In this document: one piece after another, positions 5,043 through 10,351 of the stretch
Position numbering within the stretch: position 1 is the first letter of the stretch
Layout of the letters: the number at the start of each line of letters is the position of its first letter
Program-made: the position numbers and the translations under genes
Source of the DNA: Candidatus Tayloriibacteriota bacterium
Lineage (GTDB): Bacteria > Patescibacteriota > Minisyncoccia > Phycocordibacterales > PALSA-1337
DNA: 13,838 nucleotides
Direction: 5' to 3'
NCBI GenBank assembly: GCA_025353045.1
Contig: JANXRK010000026.1
Coordinates: 1 to 13,838, forward strand
The notes under the pieces: generated by a model
The model's input: only the letters and a program-made list of their open reading frames with translations
What the model was told of the DNA's origin: nothing
Databases searched by the model: none

Positions 5043-5609
5043 TTATTTGATTGCTTGAGAAATAATTGTCACTTTCAAGGAATATGAAATGTCCTTGCTC
5101 TTTGCCAAATCTGAAACTGGCAATTCGACCTTTGATATTAATGGGTCAGATTCCAGAGTATTTTTAAATTGTATCAATGATTCACGAGCCAAAGCCTTCC
5201 CCTGTAAGATAATCTGGACAGTCGATGAAGCAGCTGGGCCGATAGAAGAAACGTCGAATGAATTGATGGTAAGGCCTGAAACTTTATGATCAATAACATG
5301 CGTAATAATTTTAGAAAAAACAACTGAATCTTTGTGACCCTTGAGTTTGCTAATGACTTCATTGCTTTGTTTTAATTCTTTTATGACAGTGTCGGTACCT
5401 TTTTGCTCTCTATTCTTCTGCAAAACAACTAGGCGATCCAATGCATCTTTTTCTTGAGAATATGAATATATGTATGCAGGAATAAGCGAGGCAATTCCCA
5501 CAAGAACTGCGCACGACATAAAAAAAAGTAGAAAAATGAAAAGGCGGGCTCGGTATTCCCTTTTTAAGCTTCGTATTTCTCTTTCAGGTAGTAAGGTGTA
5601 ATGGATCAT
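5043..5609 (-). CDS. pilN: Type IV pilus assembly protein PilN-like
   Basis: A membrane partner of PilM and PilO. The N-terminus MIHYTLLPEREIRSLKREYRAR resembles the NLLP-type motif by which PilN docks into PilM. One membrane helix lies at about 23-47, followed by a coiled coil (to about 90) and a periplasm-type alpha/beta domain (SGLTINSFDVSS, then VQIILQGKALARESLIQFKNTLESDPLISKVELP). The last segment is the Fimbrial assembly/PilN pattern. The 9-nt gap to pilM and 2-nt gap to pilO indicate one transcript. There is no Shine-Dalgarno site at its ATG. Confidence 0.85.
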   Translation of the reverse strand: MIHYTLLPEREIRSLKREYRARLFIFLLFFMSCAVLVGIASLIPAYIYSYSQEKDALDRLVVLQKNREQKGTDTVIKELKQSNEVISKLKGHKDSVVFSKIITHVIDHKVSGLTINSFDVSSIGPAASSTVQIILQGKALARESLIQFKNTLESDPLISKVELPVSDLAKSKDISYSLKVTIISQAIK

Positions 5610-5618
5610 AACTCTAAA

Positions 5619-6590
5619 CTAAGGTAAAGCTAAACCTGCCGCTGTTGCATAATCGAGTGAATCATCAAAAGAAATTTTCGGAACGTAGTGATTGACTGAA
5701 AAAGCATTTTGCCACACATCAGCGACACTCAATTGCATCATCGGATCTGGCGAAAGATGCGAAATCTGGCTGATAGCCACTGCATCGTGACCTGAAACAA
5801 TGATTGATTTTATTTTTTGATTTTCTCCATGCTGTGACCAGTAAACGTAGACTTTTTCAATCTCTCGACGTAATGCAAAAATTTCATCTGAAACTTCTGT
5901 GACTTTTTTACCTCTGATCAATTCCCCACCCCAAGCGATTGTTGAGGTAAAGCATATTACTCCACTTGAAACCACATAAAGTCCCGTTTTTTTGTTCATA
6001 ACATGCACTATCATCTGGATTTCATTTGAATCATGCGAAACAACAGCACGAGCAATGGCCTTTGCTTGAATTTCAAAAGAAACAACGGTGAGACCGGCTA
6101 GCTGCAATGCTTTAAGATAACTATCAACGAGATCTTTTGGTGTTACAGAAACACTGGCATAGGTTTTTCCTTTGCTAAGGTTTGCTGGTAATTTATCAAA
6201 AAAGAAAATAGCATCGGAAGCAGAGACTGGAACATTTTCTTCGAGTTTAAATTCAATATTTTGACGAATCTGATCAGTGTCAACATCAGGAACTTCTGTT
6301 TTAAAAAGATACATTCGCTCTTCGGGCAAAGATGCCTTCACGATCGACACTTTTGTTTCTTTTGAAAGTGCAACGAGTTCAGCAACAAGTGCTTTTTCAT
6401 CTTTTATATATCCAGATTCGATAATTCCTGGCTTGAGCATTCTCGAGCCGTACGACTTTAGTGTGTAACCATTTCTTCCTTCAGAGTATTCAATGCATCG
6501 TATTGCATCATCAGAAATATCGAGTCCTGCATAAGGAATATTTAAATATTTTGGCGGAGGGAATATTTTAAAAAAGGTCTTTGTGAGCAT
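5619..6590 (-). CDS. pilM: Type IV pilus assembly ATP-binding protein PilM
   Basis: An actin-fold (FtsA-like) cytoplasmic protein that forms a ring at the pilus base and binds the PilN tail. YAGLDISDDAIRCIEYSE at 20-37 is the phosphate-1 strand pair. VSIVKASLPEERMYLFKTEVP and IRQNIEFKLEENVPVSASDAIFFF are the PilM segments (usual form IEFEAEQYIP). CFTSTIAWGGELI is the equivalent of the phosphate-2 region, and ATAAGLALP closes the fold. At 323 residues it is slightly shorter than usual. It heads the pilM-N-O-hypothetical operon and has its own extended -10 promoter. No pilus motor or pilin genes are in the window, so these must lie elsewhere. Such pili are thought to help CPR cells attach to hosts and take up DNA. 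Confidence 0.9.
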   Translation of the reverse strand: MLTKTFFKIFPPPKYLNIPYAGLDISDDAIRCIEYSEGRNGYTLKSYGSRMLKPGIIESGYIKDEKALVAELVALSKETKVSIVKASLPEERMYLFKTEVPDVDTDQIRQNIEFKLEENVPVSASDAIFFFDKLPANLSKGKTYASVSVTPKDLVDSYLKALQLAGLTVVSFEIQAKAIARAVVSHDSNEIQMIVHVMNKKTGLYVVSSGVICFTSTIAWGGELIRGKKVTEVSDEIFALRREIEKVYVYWSQHGENQKIKSIIVSGHDAVAISQISHLSPDPMMQLSVADVWQNAFSVNHYVPKISFDDSLDYATAAGLALP

Positions 6591-6617
6591 ATATAAATAT
6601 ACGAATATTTCCCTTTT

Positions 6618-6626
6618 ATTATAACA
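6618..6626 (-). promoter_or_regulatory. Extended -10 promoter of the pilM operon
   Basis: On the minus strand TGT followed directly by TATAAT (6623-6618), in the short gap between dedA and pilM. The -35 region is poor (TTATGA at 17 bp), as expected for an extended -10 promoter. The leader would be about 20 nt with no clear Shine-Dalgarno. Confidence 0.6.
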
Positions 6627-7229
6627 TTATTTTCTTTGTCTCATAAGCTCTACAATGGCTGGAATGAATGAAATGAAAATGATAAGAAGTATGATAGGGG
6701 TTAAATAATGCTCAGCGTTTGGGATAGCGTTACCTAGAAGGTAGCCTGCACCGAGTACTCCCCATGTCCATGCGAACCCCCCCATAAGATTGGATTTGAA
6801 AAAAGTTTTATATTCCATATTGGCGATTCCAGCAACAATCGGTACAAATGTTCGTATAATTGGGATAAATCGGGCCAAGAGAATCGTCTTTTTTCCATGT
6901 CGTTCGTAAAAGATTTGGGCACGCTCTATATGTTTTTTCTTGAAAAAGAGTGAATCTTCTTTAGAAAAAATAATTGGTCCGGTCTTTTTTCCAAAGTAAT
7001 ATCCGACATTATCGCCGAGAATTGCTGCAATGAAACAAAGGATAAGCAACCACCAGATCGAAATAAGATTTTGAGATGCTAAAAATCCTGCAGTAAAAAG
7101 AAGTGAATCACCTGGAAGAAAAAATCCGAAAAATAACCCTGACTCAGCAAAAATAATGAGGACCACTCCAACAAGACCAACTGTTTTTATAATTGTAAGC
7201 GGATCAAGAAAAGAAAGAAGTGGTGACAT
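6627..7229 (-). CDS. DedA family (VTT domain) membrane protein
   Basis: An integral membrane protein of the DedA/SNARE-associated family. Characterised members recycle undecaprenyl phosphate or other lipid carriers across the membrane. Family motifs seen: the acidic residue in IIFAESG (E29), FLPGDSLLFTAGFLA at 37-51, the Gly-rich GDNVGYYFGKKTG at 72-84, and ARFIPIIRTFVPIVAG at 119-134 with the essential Arg residues. The 200-residue length is normal. The TAA of the upstream ruvX fusion gene directly abuts this ATG (TAAATG), so the two are cotranscribed and probably coupled. The carrier-lipid role is taken from the family, not from this sequence. Confidence 0.92.
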   Translation of the reverse strand: MSPLLSFLDPLTIIKTVGLVGVVLIIFAESGLFFGFFLPGDSLLFTAGFLASQNLISIWWLLILCFIAAILGDNVGYYFGKKTGPIIFSKEDSLFFKKKHIERAQIFYERHGKKTILLARFIPIIRTFVPIVAGIANMEYKTFFKSNLMGGFAWTWGVLGAGYLLGNAIPNAEHYLTPIILLIIFISFIPAIVELMRQRK

Positions 7230-7952
7230 TTATTTTGCTTTAGTTCCAGCTGGGATCGTAGCGTTTGGCTCTAGAAGTGAGAAATTTCCCTCAACAGTTG
7301 AAAGAGCAAAAAGCATTCCATTACTTTCAAAACCCTTAATTATTCTTGGTTCGAGATTTGTAACGAACATACATGTCTTCCCTATGAGAGTAGCTGGATC
7401 TGGAAAATACATTGAAATTCCAGAAACGATTTGTCGAGGACTTCCCTCTGCAAAATCGACTGAGAGTTTTAAAAGTTTATCAGTGTCAGGAATTTTTTCA
7501 GCAGAAAGGATCTTTCCGGCTTTTATTTCAATTTTTGCAAAGTCATCGTAAGAAATTTTTGGATTCATATTTTTATGTTGTAATTTATCCAAGAAACTCT
7601 GAAGAATAAGGGCGGCGGCTGAAGCGTCTAGCATATCGTTTTTACCTTGAAACTTTTCGGCATGAGCAGATGTCATGAATTCTGGCTCGAGATGGACCCT
7701 AAACCCTTTCACTTCGAGTTCCTTTTTAAATTCTAGACTCTCAATCAAAATTGCATTTGCTTCTCCCTTATAATTCTTCGACTCCCCCATCACGATCTCC
7801 GTCACCCCTTTTTCTTTTGTTATATTTATGACATTTTGTAATAGATCTTTGGAATTATCGAGGACAATAAGAGGTACGCCAAACTGCGCCTTCTCATCAG
7901 AGAGGGCTATGCCAATACGTTTTGAACCATAGTCTATGCCGAGGTATCGCAT
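7230..7952 (-). CDS. ruvX: RuvX/YqgF nuclease-like domain fused to a Trbp111/MetG-C-type tRNA-binding domain
   Basis: A 240-residue two-domain protein. Residues 1-125 match YqgF/RuvX (RNase H fold, linked to 16S rRNA 5'/3' pre-processing and Holliday junctions): MRYLGIDYGSKRIGIALSD with Asp7, LEPEFMTSAHAE with Glu91 (Phe where the family usually has Arg), and DMLDASAAALILQSFL with Asp109, so all three acidic residues are kept. Residues 132-240 match the OB-fold tRNA-binding domain of Trbp111, CsaA and the MetG C-terminus: FAKIEIKAGKI, PRQIVSGISMYF, GKTCMFVTNLEPRIIKGFESNGMLFAL. The join is a short linker around Met129, where an independent tRNA-binding gene would start. I start at ATG 7952; an in-frame GTG at 7958 would add two residues. 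It is divergent from the HNH gene and overlaps no neighbour. A sequencing frameshift joining two genes is the main alternative. Confidence 0.85.
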   Translation of the reverse strand: MRYLGIDYGSKRIGIALSDEKAQFGVPLIVLDNSKDLLQNVINITKEKGVTEIVMGESKNYKGEANAILIESLEFKKELEVKGFRVHLEPEFMTSAHAEKFQGKNDMLDASAAALILQSFLDKLQHKNMNPKISYDDFAKIEIKAGKILSAEKIPDTDKLLKLSVDFAEGSPRQIVSGISMYFPDPATLIGKTCMFVTNLEPRIIKGFESNGMLFALSTVEGNFSLLEPNATIPAGTKAK

Positions 7953-7988
7953 AGCCACATACTATGATATTTTTATAGAATTGTCTTG

Positions 7989-7997
7989 TGGTATACT
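7989..7997 (+). promoter_or_regulatory. Extended -10 promoter of the HNH gene (leaderless)
   Basis: TGG followed by TATACT (7992-7997), then six bases, then the ATG at 8004. The expected start of transcription coincides with the ATG. No convincing -35 is seen. Confidence 0.6.
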
Positions 7998-8003
7998 GGA
8001 TCA

Positions 8004-8474
8004 ATGACTGAGCAATATAAAAGAAAACCTAATTGTAAATGTAAAATTTGTAATAAAGAAATCTACAAGAGACCATCACAAATTCAACTAAATAATGGAA
8101 ATGTCTTTTGTAGTAACAAATGTTATGGCCTTTCCTGTCGAAACGAAAGACCTTGTATAATCTGCGGTAAAATGATTTTGGGTAGTCTACACAAAAAAAC
8201 ATGCAGTAGAGCCTGTTCAAATAAAAATCGTGCTGGCATAGAATATAAGATTCGACGTTCTCTTGATAAAATCAGATCACAAGAAATTATTAAGGTGCGA
8301 TTAATTGAAGTACGAGGAATGAAATGTGAATTATGTGGATATAAAAAGCATGAAATACTTCATATTCATCACAAGGACCGAAATCGATCAAACAATAATT
8401 TTGAAAATCTAGAACTTATTTGCCCCAATTGCCACTATGAAAAGCATTATTTAGAAAGAAAGCATAAGAAGTAA
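8004..8474 (+). CDS. Small HNH endonuclease with multiple zinc knuckles
   Basis: A 156-residue basic protein. Cys pairs occur at 13/16, 36/40, 51/54 and 67/71, which form two treble-clef-like knuckles. A C-terminal HNH domain follows, with C108/C111, HIHHKDRNRSNNN (120-132, catalytic His and Asn) and CPNCHYEKH (140-148, zinc ligands). The family cuts DNA and includes homing and restriction-type enzymes. Free-standing HNH genes like this are common in CPR genomes, with unknown targets. I chose ATG 8004 over the upstream in-frame TTG because the -10 box lies six bases before it. The gene is more AT-rich than its neighbours, stands alone, and ends 78 bp before tRNA-Ser. Together with the HNH remnant at 2031-2189 this links HNH genes to tRNA loci twice in one window. 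Confidence 0.88.
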   Translation: MTEQYKRKPNCKCKICNKEIYKRPSQIQLNNGNVFCSNKCYGLSCRNERPCIICGKMILGSLHKKTCSRACSNKNRAGIEYKIRRSLDKIRSQEIIKVRLIEVRGMKCELCGYKKHEILHIHHKDRNRSNNNFENLELICPNCHYEKHYLERKHKK

Positions 8475-8477
8475 AAC

Positions 8478-8506
8478 TTGAAAGTAAAGCTTAAGTATGA
8501 GATTAT
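8478..8506 (+). promoter_or_regulatory. Possible promoter upstream of tRNA-Ser
   Basis: TTGAAA (8478-8483), a 17-bp spacer, and GATTAT (8501-8506). The predicted start, about 8513, falls at the beginning of the tRNA-like stretch and about 40 nt before tRNA-Ser. The -10 is weak. Confidence 0.4.
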
Positions 8507-8510
8507 CAGA

Positions 8511-8551
8511 GGTATCAAGTAGCTCAAATCGGTAGTACTTGACAAAATCAG
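8511..8551 (+). other. Possible decayed 5' half of a tRNA
   Basis: TAGCTCAAATCGGTAG has the form of tRNA positions 8-22 (T8, D stem and GG of the D loop), and ACTTGACAAAATCAGGG recalls an anticodon arm. The D stem no longer pairs well (GCTC against GTAC), the anticodon loop is shortened, and no 3' half follows because tRNA-Ser begins. It may be the remnant of an older tRNA gene or only the leader of tRNA-Ser. Confidence 0.3.
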
Positions 8552-8638
8552 GGATGGATGGCTGAGCGGTTTAAGGCAACAGTCTTGAAAACTGTCGTCC
8601 GCGCAAGTGGACCGTGAGTTCGAATCTCACTCCATCCG
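8552..8638 (+). tRNA. tRNA-Ser (anticodon TGA)
   Basis: An 87-nt class II tRNA: acceptor GGATGGA/TCCATCC perfect, anticodon arm ACAGT-CTTGAAA-ACTGT, a long variable arm (GTCCGC...GTGGAC), and T arm GTGAG-TTCGAAT-CTCAC. Discriminator G is as seryl-tRNA synthetase expects. Only CA follows, so CCA is not encoded. Confidence 0.96.
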
Positions 8639-8830
8639 CATAGTTAGATTAATGGTTTTATTAAGTATCAGTAGGAAGTGTTCAAAAAATGTGGCCAGCA
8701 AAAATTACTAATCTTTGGATAAATATGCCAGTGAGAGATGAGATGTTTGGCGGTATTTGATCTGGGTACAGAATGATCTGAATTGCAATACAAAACTTTT
8801 GTTGATAACATGGAAACAATTAAATAAAAA

Positions 8831-9397
8831 ATGGAGCCTACTATAAAAATACTTGATCCGATATTGTCTAATGCAGAAAATGTTCTAGAACTAGGCTGCG
8901 GAACCGGACGTTTAGTTAATGAAATGGTGCGACGATACCCCAATCTCCAAAAAATTGTAGCTATCGACATTTTCAAAGCTCCCCAAATCAACGATCCAAA
9001 GATAACATTTCAACTCCAAAATCTCGATCAAGCAAATATCCAAGGTACATACGACCTTATTATCATAAACCAAGTTCTAGAACATATGAAGAACCCTCTT
9101 GGACTTATCGAAAGTATTACGAAGAACCTTTCACCAAAAGGTAAAATTTTCATAGCAGTTCCAAACCGTTATGGCTTTCGTAATAGTGCGCGCTTATTTC
9201 ATACTGACGAAGGAAAGCATTATTTTTTGTGGGACAAAGAAGGTCTGGAATTTTCTTTAGATAAACTAGGCATGACTTGTACATTCATACATTTATACGA
9301 GGCACCTACCAAAGGAGGTTTGCTGCGGCATCTTCCCAAATTACTCCGAATACAGAATCCTAATCTTATGTGTTTTGCTGAGAGAAAAATATCATAG
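8831..9397 (+). CDS. SAM-dependent methyltransferase (class I), probably N-terminally truncated
   Basis: Transfers a methyl group from S-adenosylmethionine; the substrate is unknown. Class I motifs: VLELGCGTG at 18-26 (SAM loop), Asp46 in IVAIDIF at the end of strand 2, YDLIIINQVLEHM at 74-86 (motif of the Methyltransf_11/UbiG type), then GKIFIAVPNRYGFRNS. The C-terminus HLYEAPTKGGLLRHLPKLL resembles methyltransferases of cell-surface sugar or lipid pathways. The fold normally has about 30 more residues before motif I. In the same frame upstream, codons 8738-8830 read as a plausible N-terminal helix (SELQYKTFVDNMETIK) broken by TGA at 8774 and TAA at 8825. The gene may therefore be decaying, or restarted at this ATG. 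The 192 bp between tRNA-Ser and this ATG hold nothing else I can recognise. Confidence 0.85.
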   Translation: MEPTIKILDPILSNAENVLELGCGTGRLVNEMVRRYPNLQKIVAIDIFKAPQINDPKITFQLQNLDQANIQGTYDLIIINQVLEHMKNPLGLIESITKNLSPKGKIFIAVPNRYGFRNSARLFHTDEGKHYFLWDKEGLEFSLDKLGMTCTFIHLYEAPTKGGLLRHLPKLLRIQNPNLMCFAERKIS

Positions 9398-9423
9398 GAC
9401 TAAGAGACGTTTATATTAGTTTT

Positions 9424-10227
9424 TTAGAATCCAAAGAGATGTGAGAACCAAGCCCCAATTCCCCCGAAGAATCCTCGTGGTTTAGGTTTTCCTTGAGAGT
9501 CGTTTGAATCTGCGGGTCTCGCTTGATCCATCACACTTGAAGCTACTACTGCATTACCATTGATTGTTCCCTGAACAACAACAGCGTCTCCAACTTTTAC
9601 ATCAGAAAGCGTTGAAGCTTTTGGACCATCAGTGAACTTCGCATTTGTTGCGTCGATAGTATAGGTGACGCCACTTTTATTTGTAATGACAATTGTTGAA
9701 CCTGTTATTGAAGTAACAGACCCTGCAACGACTGGCTGGCCATTGCCTGTTGATGAAGCCATACCATTTTCCCATCCCTCTTTGCCATCCTTACCATTCA
9801 TTCTCATATAGCCTGGTGCTCGCATCATCACTCCATCTCGAATTGACAAAGCGACAACATTTGATCCATTAATTGTTCCTTGGATCATAACCGTATCACC
9901 AACCACAATACTTGAAAAAGTACCGACAGTTTTATTCTTCATTACTTTTGCATTTGTTGCATCCACAGTAAATGTTGTAGAAGCAGCGTCTTTTACAAAA
10001 GCTTGTTTACCATTAACGGTTAGAGTATTTGCATTTACCGCAGTTACTGTACCGAAAATACTTGGTCCCATCATAGGACGATTGCCCATATTTCCTTTAT
10101 GTTCTTGATTTCCTTGAACATTTACGTTTGCATTAACATTGAGATCTGCTGCAAAGGCAGAATTTGCTCCGAGAGCAATAAAAGCTGATAAAATCAGCGT
10201 ATAGTAAGTATATTTATTAAATTTCAT
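9424..10227 (-). CDS. Secreted protein with two DUF5666-like repeats
   Basis: A 267-residue exported protein. A Sec signal peptide covers residues 1-26 (basic start, hydrophobic core LILSAFIALG, cleavage after AFA before ADLN). An Asn/Met/Gly-rich spacer follows, then two homologous beta domains of the DUF5666 type: about 57-133 (GTVTAVNANTLTVNG, VGDTVMIQGTINGSNVVALSI) and about 165-235 (GSVTSITGSTIVITN, VGDAVVVQGTINGNAVVASSV). The repeats are alike enough to indicate internal duplication. The tail is polar with Lys/Pro and ends in the aromatic FFGGIGAWFSHLFGF, perhaps a membrane or surface anchor. Function is unknown; an OB-like cell-surface role is a guess. It is divergent from the ATPase gene. 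A TAATAT box lies 7 nt before the ATG, so this mRNA may also be leaderless. Only 26 bp separate its stop from the convergent methyltransferase gene. Confidence 0.85.
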   Translation of the reverse strand: MKFNKYTYYTLILSAFIALGANSAFAADLNVNANVNVQGNQEHKGNMGNRPMMGPSIFGTVTAVNANTLTVNGKQAFVKDAASTTFTVDATNAKVMKNKTVGTFSSIVVGDTVMIQGTINGSNVVALSIRDGVMMRAPGYMRMNGKDGKEGWENGMASSTGNGQPVVAGSVTSITGSTIVITNKSGVTYTIDATNAKFTDGPKASTLSDVKVGDAVVVQGTINGNAVVASSVMDQARPADSNDSQGKPKPRGFFGGIGAWFSHLFGF

Positions 10228-10250
10228 ATGTATAATATTACTGATAATCC

Positions 10251-10268
10251 ACAGACGGACGAGTCTGT
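10251..10268. repeat. Short inverted repeat between divergent genes
   Basis: ACAGAC (10251-10256) and GTCTGT (10263-10268) are perfect inverted 6-bp arms 6 bp apart, in the 124-bp gap between the DUF5666 gene and the ATPase gene. It could be an operator for either promoter. At this length, chance is a real alternative. Confidence 0.25.
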
Positions 10269-10322
10269 TATTTATATACGTTTATCGTCCTTCAAATGGT
10301 GCACAATAGGCTCAAAAGTGTG

Positions 10323-10331
10323 TGGTATAAT
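10323..10331 (+). promoter_or_regulatory. Extended -10 promoter of the conjugation-type ATPase gene
   Basis: TGG followed directly by the consensus TATAAT (10326-10331). The expected start is near 10338, giving a leader of about 14 nt without a Shine-Dalgarno. No good -35 at 17 bp. Confidence 0.65.
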
Positions 10332-10351
10332 TATGGTCATATTCTTTTTAT

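Noticed and set aside
7156..7551. Plus-strand 131-residue frame opposite the RuvX fusion and dedA
   Set aside because: Spans two well-supported minus-strand genes and shows no domain.
8774..8776. TGA read as glycine or tryptophan (recoded genetic code)
   Set aside because: The same frame also contains a TAA, and no conserved gene in the window has an internal TGA, so the standard code holds.
8668..8991. Minus-strand 107-residue frame over the methyltransferase start
   Set aside because: Antisense to the SAM-binding motif; no features.
9399..9425. Hairpin with T run after the methyltransferase (ACTAA/TTAGT, then TTTTTT)
   Set aside because: The stem is only 5 weak A/T-rich pairs with a 12-nt loop; not enough for a terminator call.
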